This document shows, one piece after another, positions 35,123-43,765 of a stretch of 64,000 bases of DNA (position 1 is its first letter; each line of letters starts with the position of its first letter). The position numbers and the translations under genes are program-made. The DNA is from Streptomyces sp. NBC_01381. GTDB lineage: Bacteria > Actinomycetota > Actinomycetes > Streptomycetales > Streptomycetaceae. Location of the stretch: the NCBI RefSeq assembly GCF_026340305.1, contig NZ_JAPEPI010000003.1, positions 434,001-498,000 on the forward strand. Reading direction: 5' to 3'. Below the pieces are notes generated by a model that ran no database searches, was not told where the DNA came from, and saw only the letters and a list, made by a program, of their open reading frames with translations.

Positions 35123-35620
35123 GTGGCGCCCTTCAAGGTCGGCGGCGTCGACCGCTTCGACCCCTACAAGAGCTTCATGTTCCGTGTGCTGTGGGACGGG
35201 CGCACGGTGGCAGGACTGTCCAAGATGGGCCCGCTGAGCCGCAAGACCACGGTGGTCGCCCACCGGGACGGCTCCGATCCGGCACGGCAGCGCAAGAGCC
35301 CCGGGGTGACCAGCTACGACGACGTGACCCTGGAGCGCGGGGTGACCCTTGACCGGGAGTTCGAGGCCTGGGCGAACAAGGTGCACGCCACCGGCAGCCC
35401 GATGTCGCTCAAGGACTTCCGCAAGGATGTCGTGGTCGACCTCTACAACGAAGCCCAGCAGAAGGTCCTTTCGTACAAGCTCAACCGGTGCTGGGTCTCG
35501 GAGTACACGGCGCTCCCCCAGCTCGACGCGGCCACCGCGGCCGTGGCGATCGAGACCATCAAGCTGGCCTTCGAGACCTTCGACCGCGACACCGCCTGGG
35601 TCACACCGGCGGAGCCGTAG
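35123..35620 (+). CDS. Inner tube protein (phage tail tube family)
   Basis: 165 residues from a GTG one base after the sheath stop. KVGGVDRFDPYKSFMFRVLW, then GLSKMGPLSRKTTVVAHRDG and KSPGVTSYDDVTLERGVTLD, follow the gp19/Hcp-like tube family of eCIS. Only one tube gene is present, whereas many eCIS have two or three paralogues. It forms the rigid channel inside the sheath (Afp1/Pvc1-like). Confidence 0.95.
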   Translation: MAPFKVGGVDRFDPYKSFMFRVLWDGRTVAGLSKMGPLSRKTTVVAHRDGSDPARQRKSPGVTSYDDVTLERGVTLDREFEAWANKVHATGSPMSLKDFRKDVVVDLYNEAQQKVLSYKLNRCWVSEYTALPQLDAATAAVAIETIKLAFETFDRDTAWVTPAEP

Positions 35621-35623
35621 GCC

Positions 35624-36286
35624 ATGACGCCCTCCCCACTTGACGCCGAGCTCGCCGTGCTCTCCGTGCTGGCCGCTGCGCGGGAGCGGACGACCGAGCT
35701 CGGACAGGTCATCGCGCTCCTCACCGCCGCCGGACATGACCCGGCGGAGCTGCCCGTCGCCACGGGTGACCGGCTGCTCCTTGCCCTGCACCGCGAGCTC
35801 ACCGGCCGGGACATCGAGCCCGTACTGGCCTGTGGCTGCGGGGAGTTCAGCACGGTACGGCTCGGCCCCGACACCGTCCCGCCGGCCCGGCCCCGCACCG
35901 CGGTGCTCGGTCGCGCGGGGGGCCTGCGCCAGCCCACGTACGGCGATCTCCTCGACCTGCCGCCGGATGCCGCGGGGCGGGCGGAGCTGCTGCGCCGCTG
36001 CACGGTGGGCATCCCCGAACGCGCCCCGGCCCCCCACGACTTCGAGCTGATCGACGATTCGCTCGCCGGCCCGCTGACCTTCGACTGCCCCGCCTGCGGC
36101 AGGGAGGTGGAGCACCCGGTCGACGTCCAGACGCTGGTGCTGCGGGGCCTGCTGACCCTCCTTGACGAACTGGACCATGACGTCCATGTACTGGCCTCCG
36201 CGTACGGCTGGGACCTCGCGACGATCGAGGCCCTCCCCCGCGTGCGGCGCCGCCGGTTGGCCGCGATAGCTGTGGGGGGCGATTGA
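35624..36286 (+). CDS. T4 baseplate-like eCIS protein with zinc motif
   Basis: 220 residues. GDRLLLALHRELTGRDIEPV followed by ACGCGE and later FDCPACGREVEHPVDVQTLV places two Cys pairs (CGC and CPAC) about 75 residues apart, suggesting one zinc site. The pattern resembles the T4 baseplate hub-assembly family found after tube genes in eCIS clusters. The C-terminal helix LLDELDHDVHVLASAYGWDL followed by RRRRLAAI is also typical. It is probably an assembly factor and not a structural part. It lies 3 bases after the tube gene. Confidence 0.65.
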   Translation: MTPSPLDAELAVLSVLAAARERTTELGQVIALLTAAGHDPAELPVATGDRLLLALHRELTGRDIEPVLACGCGEFSTVRLGPDTVPPARPRTAVLGRAGGLRQPTYGDLLDLPPDAAGRAELLRRCTVGIPERAPAPHDFELIDDSLAGPLTFDCPACGREVEHPVDVQTLVLRGLLTLLDELDHDVHVLASAYGWDLATIEALPRVRRRRLAAIAVGGD

Positions 36287-36287
36287 G

Positions 36288-38534
36288 GTGGCTGGGGGCG
36301 AGGTGGGCGGCAGCCTGTTGCGGATGACTGCGCGGGCGGGGCGGGAGGGAGTGCGGGGGGCTTCCGGGTGGGGCGGATACGGAGGACTTGGGCTTGGGAC
36401 TGGGCTTGGGCATGAGCTTGGGCTTGGGCCTGGCGGGGTTCGGTGGAGTGAGGGGGCTGAGGCGAGGAGGGCGCACGGGGAAGTGGGGTCCGGTGCCGCC
36501 CCAACTCGCTGGGGCGGGGAGGCCGGCCTCCAAAGCTGGGCTCATGACGGCGAGTCCCCTTGGGTCGATATGGGCGCCAGGGCAGGGATCGGAACAACCG
36601 GCAGTGAGACCGAGACCGACGGTGGGGCCGGAGCGCGGGGCGGGCTTGATGCCGCTTCTGTGGCCGGGAGGGGCTGGACCGGTGCGGTCACTGGAACGTG
36701 GAACGGACTTGCTGCCGGGCCTCCGGGCGGGAGCAGCCAGACCGGGAGCATGGCCGGAGCCCGTGCTGGCATCCCGGCCATGCCCGAAGCCGAAGCCGGG
36801 AGTTGGTCCGGGAGGGGCGGTGGAGCCGAGCGCTGGGGAGCGGGGGCCGACTCGGGGGCTGCGGGCGGGACCCTGGCAGCAACCCAGGCGGGGACAGCCA
36901 CTGGAGTTGGGAGCGAAGCCGGGGCCGGCGCAGGATCCGGGACCGGCGCGGCGGCCGCTGGGAGCGGAGCCGAGGAGAGGGCGGGCCAGCTCCTGACCAC
37001 AGCTGGTGGCCGGGCAGGGACCGGCACTGAGGCTCGGACGGGTTACGGGGCTGGGAGCGGAGACCGGGCGGGGAGCGGGGCTGAGGCGGGGGCAGGCGCT
37101 GGAGCAGGGACTGGAGCAGGGACTGGAGCAGGGGCAGGGCCTGGAGCAGGGACTCGGACTGAGACTGGGACTCGGACTCGGACTGAGACTCGGACTGAGA
37201 CTGGGGCCCAGGGCAGCACTCAGCTCAGGACGGGTGACGGAATCGGGACCGGAGCCGCGACCGGTGACCGGGCAGGGACCGGAGCCAGGACCCAGGGCAG
37301 TACCCAGCTCGGGACAGATGGCGGAGCCGCGACCGGAGCCAGCACCCGAAGCAGTACTCAGCTCGCGACGGATGGCGGAGCCGCGACCGGAGCCACGACC
37401 GGTGACCGGGCAGGGACCGGAGCCAGGACCCAGGGCAGTACCCAGCTCGGGACCGATGGCGGAAACGGATCCGCAGCCGCGCCCCGGACCAGCACTCAGC
37501 CCGGGACAGATGACGGAGCCGGGGCCGCTGCCGGGAGCAGGCCCGAGCCCAGGACCGCCGATGAAGGGACCAGCGCCGGGGCCAAGTCCGAACCTGGGAC
37601 CAGTGCCGGAGCCAGGTCCGCACCCAGGACGGGAGCCGGGAGTAGGCCCGACCCCGGGACCGCCGCCGGAAACAGGCCCGAGCCCAGGACGGGACATGAA
37701 GTGACCGGTGCCGGGGCCATATCCGAACCCAGGACCGGAGCCGGAAGCAGGCCCGCCCCCGGGGCCGCTGCCGGGAGGAGGTCCGAATCCGGGAGCGCTG
37801 CTGAAGCCGGGGCCGACGGCCGCGCCGTGGCAGGTGCCGACACCGGGGGCCATGCGTCTGGCCGTCCCGGCCGTTCAGTCGCCCGCACCATGGCAGAGGC
37901 CAACACCGGAGGCCATGCGTCTGGCGGTCCCCGCCATTCGGGCACCCGCACCGTGGCAGGGACCGACGCCGGGGGCGATACGTCTGGCGGCCCCGACCGT
38001 TCAGTCGCCCGCACCGTGGCAGGGGCCAACACCGGGGGCGATACGCCTGGCGGCCCCGACCGTTCAGTCGCCCGCGCCATGGCAGAGGCCAACACCGGGA
38101 GCCATGCGTCTGGCGGCCCCGGCCGATCGGGCGGCACCAGTAGCCCAGGCAAGCCGAACGGCACCGCTAGCCCCGGCGAGGCCCTCAAGCCGGGTGGCTC
38201 AGAGGATCCCCTCGGCCATTTCGGAGTCCTCGCTCGGGCGGCCTCTGCCGGCCGCGCGGCGGGGCGTAGTGGTGCGGGTGCCTCGTTGTTCGGGGCCGCG
38301 GGCCGTGCCCCGTTCCCCCCGACTTCTCCCGAGGGATCGCCTCGCGCGGGCGAACCGGCAGTGTCGCATTCCGCCCACGTATCCGACCACGCGGCCGCGG
38401 GCCAAGTCCCCGATGTCCATATCGGGCAGATCACCGTCGTAGCCCCGGCGGCCCCCGCAGGACCCTCCCCCGACCCTCTCGCCTCCCTGGCCGACCGTCG
38501 GCAGGGCCGGTCCCGGCACGGTGGGTCATGGTGA
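36288..38534 (+). CDS. Very long Gly/Ala/Thr-rich low-complexity eCIS protein
   Basis: 748 residues starting at GTG, 1 base after the upstream stop. Nearly all of it is repetitive: GAGTGAGAGPGAGT-like runs (about 250-310), STQLGTDGG-type units (about 320-410), then five 21-residue units (520-624). Only the last 60 residues look ordinary: QVPDVHIGQITVVAPAAPAG followed by LADRRQGRSRHG. That tail is what such eCIS genes have just before the DUF4255 gene, which supports this frame. Caution: another plus-strand frame and the minus strand are also almost stop-free here, so an in-frame history is not certain. Possible roles are a linker, a coat or a length-setting protein. Confidence 0.6.
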   Translation: MAGGEVGGSLLRMTARAGREGVRGASGWGGYGGLGLGTGLGHELGLGPGGVRWSEGAEARRAHGEVGSGAAPTRWGGEAGLQSWAHDGESPWVDMGARAGIGTTGSETETDGGAGARGGLDAASVAGRGWTGAVTGTWNGLAAGPPGGSSQTGSMAGARAGIPAMPEAEAGSWSGRGGGAERWGAGADSGAAGGTLAATQAGTATGVGSEAGAGAGSGTGAAAAGSGAEERAGQLLTTAGGRAGTGTEARTGYGAGSGDRAGSGAEAGAGAGAGTGAGTGAGAGPGAGTRTETGTRTRTETRTETGAQGSTQLRTGDGIGTGAATGDRAGTGARTQGSTQLGTDGGAATGASTRSSTQLATDGGAATGATTGDRAGTGARTQGSTQLGTDGGNGSAAAPRTSTQPGTDDGAGAAAGSRPEPRTADEGTSAGAKSEPGTSAGARSAPRTGAGSRPDPGTAAGNRPEPRTGHEVTGAGAISEPRTGAGSRPAPGAAAGRRSESGSAAEAGADGRAVAGADTGGHASGRPGRSVARTMAEANTGGHASGGPRHSGTRTVAGTDAGGDTSGGPDRSVARTVAGANTGGDTPGGPDRSVARAMAEANTGSHASGGPGRSGGTSSPGKPNGTASPGEALKPGGSEDPLGHFGVLARAASAGRAAGRSGAGASLFGAAGRAPFPPTSPEGSPRAGEPAVSHSAHVSDHAAAGQVPDVHIGQITVVAPAAPAGPSPDPLASLADRRQGRSRHGGSW
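37845..38159 (+). repeat. Five 63-base tandem repeats (21-residue units)
   Basis: Units start at 37845, 37908, 37971, 38034 and 38097. Each encodes a version of GG(H/D)(A/T)SGGPDRSVARTVAGANT. The unit is exactly 21 codons, so copy-number changes keep the frame. Copies 3 and 4 are almost identical at DNA level, pointing to recent expansion. More degenerate repeats of other lengths precede it from about 37090. Confidence 0.9.
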
Positions 38535-39655
38535 CGCCGGCCAACGCGTTCATGGCCGTCGACGAGACGCTCAAGCGGCTCACCGACGCCGGGTTCGTCG
38601 ATGCCGGGATCAGTGTCAAGCCCTCCGTCACCGTCGGGCCGCTGGACCGGGACGAGCCCGGGCCCCGGTTGAACTGGTTTCTGTACCGGGTCTCCCCCAA
38701 TCCCGCGTTCCGTTCCATGGAGCACCCGGGTGCCGGCAGCCGTACCTCCATGGGTGCTCCGCCGCTCGCCCTGCAACTCCACTATCTGCTCAGCGCGTAC
38801 GGGGCGACGCCGACCACCGGCGGCGACTCCGAGCAGATCATTCACACCTCGCTCGCCGCCGTGATGCGCCGGCTGCACGAGAGTCCCATCGTCGGCGCCG
38901 GGTCTCCGTTCTTGCCGGATCCCGAGCCTGTTCTCGTGGAGCCCCTGCGCATCACGCTGGAGGAGTTCGACCTGGAGAACTACTCGAAGCTCTGGACTGC
39001 CTCCACCAAACCGCTGCGGCTGTCCGTGGCGTACACCGTGAGTCTGGTCGTCATCGAGCCGCGGCGTACATACACGGAAGGGCCACCGGTGTCCGCCGTG
39101 CGCACGCTCTCCGTCACCTCCACGGGGCCTCGGCTCGACGCGCCGAGGCCCGACCGGATCGGCGGTGACGAGACGACATCCGTGCGCGTCGAAGGGGCCG
39201 TTCCCAGCGATCTCTTCCTCCTCTCGGCCGAGCCGGGCGATCCGGCGGGGCACGGTCCGCTCGGATGGCCGATGGTGGTGGTCGGGCAGGATCGGGAAGT
39301 CTTCACGCTGCGGTTGCCCAGGCATGATCTGGTGCCCGCCGTACGTGAGTTGGTGGTGCACAGGCGCACCGACGGGCTGTCCGTGAGCCGTGGGCGTGTC
39401 GCGCTCGCCGTTGCACCGGTCGTCGTATCGGTGCCCGGGGACGGGCAGTTGACCGTGGGCGACCGGGTCACCCTGACGACCGCGCACTGCGCCCCGGGCA
39501 CCGAGCTCTTCTTCGACGGGGTCGCGGTCCCCGTCGTGGCGGTCACTCCCACCTCGGTGACCTTCGACGTGCCGGACCTGCCCGGTCGTCCGGTCGTCTC
39601 GCTGCGCTGTCGGCGTCTGGCGGGCCGGCCCCGCGCGGTGGAGGTGCGGTCATGA
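38528..39655 (+). CDS. DUF4255 protein, likely tail cap/terminator
   Basis: 375 residues; its ATG overlaps the previous stop by 7 bases. The DUF4255 domain occupies about 1-190: FMAVDETLKRLTDAGFVDAG, PGPRLNWFLYRVSPNPAFRS and PLALQLHYLLSAYGA. The C-terminal part (about 215-375) has IPT-like beta segments (PVVVSVPGDGQLTVGDRVTL; VAVTPTSVTFDVPDL). In Afp/PVC systems the DUF4255 protein (Afp16/Pvc16) ends the tube and sheath. Stop overlaps the ATPase start by four bases. Confidence 0.9.
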   Translation: MVTPANAFMAVDETLKRLTDAGFVDAGISVKPSVTVGPLDRDEPGPRLNWFLYRVSPNPAFRSMEHPGAGSRTSMGAPPLALQLHYLLSAYGATPTTGGDSEQIIHTSLAAVMRRLHESPIVGAGSPFLPDPEPVLVEPLRITLEEFDLENYSKLWTASTKPLRLSVAYTVSLVVIEPRRTYTEGPPVSAVRTLSVTSTGPRLDAPRPDRIGGDETTSVRVEGAVPSDLFLLSAEPGDPAGHGPLGWPMVVVGQDREVFTLRLPRHDLVPAVRELVVHRRTDGLSVSRGRVALAVAPVVVSVPGDGQLTVGDRVTLTTAHCAPGTELFFDGVAVPVVAVTPTSVTFDVPDLPGRPVVSLRCRRLAGRPRAVEVRS

Positions 39656-41565
39656 ACGAGGCCGCCGCCCCCGTACCCGCCCCCGACTCCGCACTCGCTT
39701 CCGCGCTCGACGCGCTGTGCTGTGCGCTCGGCGGCTACCTCGGCCGGTTGCGAGCGGTGTGGGGGCCGGCCTCCGAAGGCACGGACCTCCAGAGTCTTTT
39801 CGGAACCGTCGGCGCTCCGCCACCCGCTGACGAGGCGGCGCGGCGGCACTTCGACACCCACCTCGCGGGCGTCGTGGCCTCCGCGACGAGCGACGAGCCG
39901 TACGCCCGGCTGTGCGCCGCACTCGACCTCGATCCCGTCGAGCGGCTGACCACCGCGGCCGTCTGGTGGGCGGAGACCGACCCGCAGTTCGGCGTGCTCC
40001 TCGGCTGCGGGCACGACGACGGTGCCCAGCGCCACGCCTCCGCCGCGCTGCTTCGCCTCGCGCTGCTGCCGTTCGGCGCGGCGCCTCCGCCCTCCTGGGA
40101 GCCCGCCGATCCGCTGGTCCGGCTCGGTGTCCTCGTCCCTGGGGCGGGCCCCCAGGGTCCGCTCGCCCTCACGGCGACGGCTCGTCGGCTCCTCGCGGGG
40201 CTCACGCTCCCCGGTGCCGCGCCGCGCCCGAGTGACGGCACTGCCAGCAACGCTCGCGTCGCCGCGCTGCTCGGTGGCGGCGCCGTCCTCCTGCGCGGCG
40301 CCGGAGACCTCACCGGGATCGCGTACGAGGCTGCAACAGAGATCGGCCAACTGCCCTTCGACGCACGTGAGTTGAGCGACCCCGAGGTGCGTCTCGCCGC
40401 GCGCTTCGGCGGGTACGTTCCCGTGCTGCCCGCCGACCGGCTGCCCGCGCTCGCCTGGACGCCCGGCGACGGCCCGCTGATCGCGTGCGGCAGCGCCGAT
40501 TCCGATCCCTGCGGCGCCCAAGTGGTGTCTGTGCCGCGGCGTTCCCCGGCGGATCGCGCCGCGGTGTGGGAGACGGCCCTCGGCGCTGCCGGGCTCGGGC
40601 CCGAGGAGGCGCGCGCGCAGGGGCGACGGCTCGGCGCCCGGCTGACCCTGGACGGCCCGCAGGCCGGCGTCGCCCTGGCGCAGGCGCGCACGGAGGCGGC
40701 AGCGGCCGGACGGGAATGGACCGTGGACGACGTGTGGCGGGCCGCGCGGAACCTGCCGCGCCATGAACTGGGGCGCCTGGCCGACCTGTTGACGCCCTGC
40801 TTCGTCCTGGACGACCTGGTCGTGGCGCCCGATGTGCGGGCCCAGCTCGACGAGGTGATCGCCCATGTCGCCCTGCAGGACGTGGTCCTGGACGAGTGGG
40901 GCTTCCGCGGACGGCTGCCGCGCGGTCAGGGCGTGGCGGTGCTCCTGTCGGGGCCGCCGGGCACCGGGAAGACGATGGCGGCCGAGGCGCTGGCGAACGG
41001 GCTCGGCCAGGACCTGTTCCGGATCGATCTGTCGGCGGTCGTCTCCAAGTACATCGGCGAGACCGAGAAGAACCTGGCGCGCGCCTTCGACGACGCGGAG
41101 CGCTGCGGCGCCCTGCTGTTCTTCGACGAGTGCGACGCGCTGTTCGGCAAGCGCACGGAACAGCGTGACGCCCACGACCGCTGGGCCAACCTGGAGGTCA
41201 ACTACCTGCTGCAGCGCGTGGAGACCTTCACGGGCCTTGTGGTCCTTGCGACGAACAAACAGCAGGCCCTCGACGAGGCGTTCCTGCGGCGACTGCGCTT
41301 CTCGATCCGCTTCGAGGTGCCGGACCGGGCGCTGCGCCGCGAGTTGTGGCGGCGCGCGTTCCCCAAGGGCACGCCGTGCGACGGCCTGGACGTGGACGCC
41401 CTGGCACGGCGGGAACTCGCGGGCGGCTCTGTGCAGAACGCGGCGCTCGCCGCCGCGTTCCTCGCCGCGGCGGACGGCGGCCGGGTGCGGCCCGCGCATC
41501 TCACCCACGCGCTGCGGCGCGAATACGACAAGCTCGGCAAGGTCTGGGCGGAGGAGACGGCATGA
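39652..41565 (+). CDS. AAA+ ATPase of the injection system
   Basis: 637 residues. The N-terminal 400 residues are an all-helical family-specific region; the AAA+ domain follows with Walker A GPPGTGKTM (Gly434 onward), Walker B LLFFDECDALFGKRTE (Asp492, Glu493), sensor VVLATNKQQALDEAFLRRL with the arginine finger region RRLRFSIRFEVPD. This is the Afp15/Pvc15-type ATPase, required for particle assembly or effector loading. Its start and stop overlap neighbours by ATGA. Confidence 0.94.
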   Translation: MNEAAAPVPAPDSALASALDALCCALGGYLGRLRAVWGPASEGTDLQSLFGTVGAPPPADEAARRHFDTHLAGVVASATSDEPYARLCAALDLDPVERLTTAAVWWAETDPQFGVLLGCGHDDGAQRHASAALLRLALLPFGAAPPPSWEPADPLVRLGVLVPGAGPQGPLALTATARRLLAGLTLPGAAPRPSDGTASNARVAALLGGGAVLLRGAGDLTGIAYEAATEIGQLPFDARELSDPEVRLAARFGGYVPVLPADRLPALAWTPGDGPLIACGSADSDPCGAQVVSVPRRSPADRAAVWETALGAAGLGPEEARAQGRRLGARLTLDGPQAGVALAQARTEAAAAGREWTVDDVWRAARNLPRHELGRLADLLTPCFVLDDLVVAPDVRAQLDEVIAHVALQDVVLDEWGFRGRLPRGQGVAVLLSGPPGTGKTMAAEALANGLGQDLFRIDLSAVVSKYIGETEKNLARAFDDAERCGALLFFDECDALFGKRTEQRDAHDRWANLEVNYLLQRVETFTGLVVLATNKQQALDEAFLRRLRFSIRFEVPDRALRRELWRRAFPKGTPCDGLDVDALARRELAGGSVQNAALAAAFLAAADGGRVRPAHLTHALRREYDKLGKVWAEETA

Positions 41566-41801
41566 CCGATCGCCCCAACTGTCCCATCAATCCCAACGGT
41601 CCCATCAAACCCAACAGTCCTACCAGTCCCGACGGCCCGCACCACATCACCGTGGAAGTCCCGGCGGCCCCCGATCCCTTTCTGCTGCGGCCGTTGATCG
41701 CCGCCCGGCTCGCGGGCCGCCCCGTTCCCGACGGCCCGGAGGCCACCGTCGCCGAGGCCGTCGCCGCGCACGTACGGCGGGAGGCGGGGGCATGGCGCTG
41801 A
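41562..41801 (+). CDS. Small eCIS protein with N-terminal Asn/Pro repeats
   Basis: 79 residues. The start overlaps the ATPase stop (ATGA). Residues 5-26 are a short repeat tract (CPINPNGPIKPNSPTSPDGP) encoded by a 15-base period. The rest, DPFLLRPLIAARLAGRPVPD then VAEAVAAHVRREAGAWR, is a helical pair with normal codon bias. It overlaps the next gene by 10 bases. Function unknown; small proteins at this place occur in related clusters. Confidence 0.7.
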   Translation: MTDRPNCPINPNGPIKPNSPTSPDGPHHITVEVPAAPDPFLLRPLIAARLAGRPVPDGPEATVAEAVAAHVRREAGAWR

Positions 41802-42391
41802 CCAAGGGGATGCTGCTGTCGTACGCCGACCCACTGCTCGGGCTCGTCCCGGTGATCGTGTCGTTCCAGTACAACCCGGTGAACGTCACGCGCGTCCTGA
41901 CCGGCCCCGCAGCGGCGAGCGGGGGCGTCGCGGCGCAGCCCGCCAGGGAGACGTACGCGCTGAAACTCGAACTGGACGCCACCGACGGCCTGGAGAAGGA
42001 AGGCGCCATCACGATGGCGTTCGGCATCGCCCCGCGCCTGGCGGCGATCGAGATGCTGATGCAGCCGGTCGGCGGCCAGATCCTGCCGCGCCCTCCCGGG
42101 GCGGCCAAGGGCACGGCGATCCCGGCGGGGCGGCTGCCGCTCGCGCTGTTCGTGTGGGGTCCGGGGCGGATCACGCCGGTCACGCTGAAGTCGCTGACGA
42201 TCCAGGAGACCGCGTTCGACAGCGCGCTCAACCCGGTGCACGCCACCGCGGACCTGGGACTCACCGTTCTCCTGAGGGCCGAACTCCCCAAGGACGACCG
42301 GCTCGCACGGCTGGCCGCCGACTTCTACCAGGGGCTTCGCGAGGTCAAGGCCGTGCTCCAGCTGCCGCAGATGTCCGAGCTGGGCGGGTGA
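41792..42391 (+). CDS. Tube-baseplate adaptor, N-terminal part (Afp7-like)
   Basis: 199 residues from the ATG at 41792. VIVSFQYNPVNVTRVL, ALKLELDATDGLEKEGAITM, PRLAAIEMLMQPV and LPLALFVWGPGRITPVTLKS then IQETAFDSALNPVHATADLG correspond to the tube-like domain of eCIS LysM adaptor proteins. In Afp7/Pvc7 this domain and a LysM domain are in one polypeptide; here the LysM part is the separate gene just downstream, linked by a GTGA overlap. Confidence 0.8.
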   Translation: MALTKGMLLSYADPLLGLVPVIVSFQYNPVNVTRVLTGPAAASGGVAAQPARETYALKLELDATDGLEKEGAITMAFGIAPRLAAIEMLMQPVGGQILPRPPGAAKGTAIPAGRLPLALFVWGPGRITPVTLKSLTIQETAFDSALNPVHATADLGLTVLLRAELPKDDRLARLAADFYQGLREVKAVLQLPQMSELGG

Positions 42392-42669
42392 GCGGCGGCA
42401 TGGATCCCACGTCCCGTTACGCCCGGCAGTCGCCGCTGACCGTGACGCTGCCCGACGGCACCGTACGCACCATGTCGGCACCGCGGACCGTGCCCGCGCC
42501 GCCGCCCGGAGGGCAGGTGCTGACGGCCCCCGGTGCTCGCCTGGACCTGATGGCGGCGGAACTCATCGGCGACTCCACGCAGTGGTGGCGCATCGCGGAC
42601 GCCAATCCGTTCGCCGACGCCACCCGCCTGGAGACCCCCGGTGTCGCCGTCGACCTGCCGGGAGGCTGA
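42388..42669 (+). CDS. Short LysM/tail-X-like adaptor
   Basis: 93 residues if it starts at the GTG overlapping the previous stop; ATG at 42400 gives 89. SPLTVTLPDGTVRTMSAPRT is followed by GARLDLMAAELIGDSTQWWR then IADANPF, the LysM or phage tail protein X pattern. It most likely completes the split Afp7-like adaptor and binds the hub or tube end. Confidence 0.75.
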   Translation: MSGGMDPTSRYARQSPLTVTLPDGTVRTMSAPRTVPAPPPGGQVLTAPGARLDLMAAELIGDSTQWWRIADANPFADATRLETPGVAVDLPGG

Positions 42670-42671
42670 CC

Positions 42672-43736
42672 GTGGCGACCACCCGGATGCTCCTGGAGAT
42701 CGACGGCACGGAAGCCGACCGTGACACGCTGGACGCGCTGATCGAGGTACGCGCCGAGGAGGCCACCGACGAAGCGGACGCCGCGATGGTCACGATGCGC
42801 GTCGACCCGGACGCGAGCGGCGGCTGGCCGAGCCTCCTCGATCCGCTCGTGACGCCGCGTACGCCGCTTGCCGTGCGCCTCGAACGGGACGGCAGGAGCT
42901 ACCGGTTCGACGGCTACTCCGCACGGGCCGTGTGGGACCTGGACGCCGAGGGGCGCTCCACGCTCACCGTCCTCGCGATCGACCGCAGCCTGGACCTCGA
43001 CCGGGAGGAGAAGGCCGTCGCCTGGCCCGGGCAGCGGGACAGCGCGATGGCCGAGACCATCTTCACCGAGCACAAACTGCGCGCGGAGGTCACGTCGACC
43101 CCGGCCGGGTTCGACCCGGACGTGCACACCGTGATGCAGCGGGGCACGGACTGGTCCTTCGTACGCGAACTGGCCGTCAAATGGGGGTACGTGGCGTATC
43201 TGGAGGCCGACGACAGCGGACAGGTGACCGGCCACTTCCACCCGCCCGCGCCGCTCGCCGAGCCCCAGGGCGAGCTGGCGCTCGGCTTCGGCGGGGACGC
43301 CCACCGGGCTCAGATACGGGTCGACCTCCTTGCCGGTCGGCGGGTGATCGCCCGGCGGACGCCGCCCCTCGCGGCCGCCGCCGTCACCGCGGACGCCGCG
43401 GGTGACGACGAGGCGATGGCCGAGGTGTCCCTCGCGGCCCGGGCGACCGAGCTGCTCGCGCCGCAGGACGCGGCCGGAGAAGTGGACGTGCGGCAGGCGG
43501 CCACCGGGCGGGCGCAGCACAGCGCCTACGGCGTGACGCTCACCGCGGCCGTGGACACCGACCGGACCGGGCTGCTGCTGCGGGCCCGGCGCACGGTCCT
43601 GGTGCGGGGCCTGGGTCCGGTCCTGTCCGGCGGCTATCTGGTGGACCGGGTGCGGCACGTCGTGACGCTGGAGGCCCACCGGCAGGAGGTGACCCTGCGG
43701 CGCAACGCCCTGGGCGCCACGGGGTTCGGCCTGTGA
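42672..43736 (+). CDS. Spike hub protein (phage late control D / gp27-like)
   Basis: 354 residues from GTG 42672, two bases after the upstream stop. RPLAVRLERDGRSYRFDGYS-type strands (here TPLAVRLERDGRSYRFDGYS) and MQRGTDWSFVRELAVKWGYV with AYLEADDSGQVTGHFHPPAP are characteristic of VgrG/late control D hubs. The C-terminal GGYLVDRVRHVVTLEAHRQE is conserved too. In Afp8/Pvc8 the hub and the OB spike are fused; here they are separate genes. Confidence 0.85.
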   Translation: MATTRMLLEIDGTEADRDTLDALIEVRAEEATDEADAAMVTMRVDPDASGGWPSLLDPLVTPRTPLAVRLERDGRSYRFDGYSARAVWDLDAEGRSTLTVLAIDRSLDLDREEKAVAWPGQRDSAMAETIFTEHKLRAEVTSTPAGFDPDVHTVMQRGTDWSFVRELAVKWGYVAYLEADDSGQVTGHFHPPAPLAEPQGELALGFGGDAHRAQIRVDLLAGRRVIARRTPPLAAAAVTADAAGDDEAMAEVSLAARATELLAPQDAAGEVDVRQAATGRAQHSAYGVTLTAAVDTDRTGLLLRARRTVLVRGLGPVLSGGYLVDRVRHVVTLEAHRQEVTLRRNALGATGFGL

Positions 43737-43765
43737 GGGCCGGGATGAGGGAGGGGGGGACGGCC

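Noticed and set aside
35847..37853. Long minus-strand frame (668 codons, GPGSGPG-like) opposite the repeat gene
   Set aside because: It is the mirror of a purine-rich repeat tract with no stops; it has no start context, no conserved tail, and covers the T4 baseplate-like gene on the other strand.
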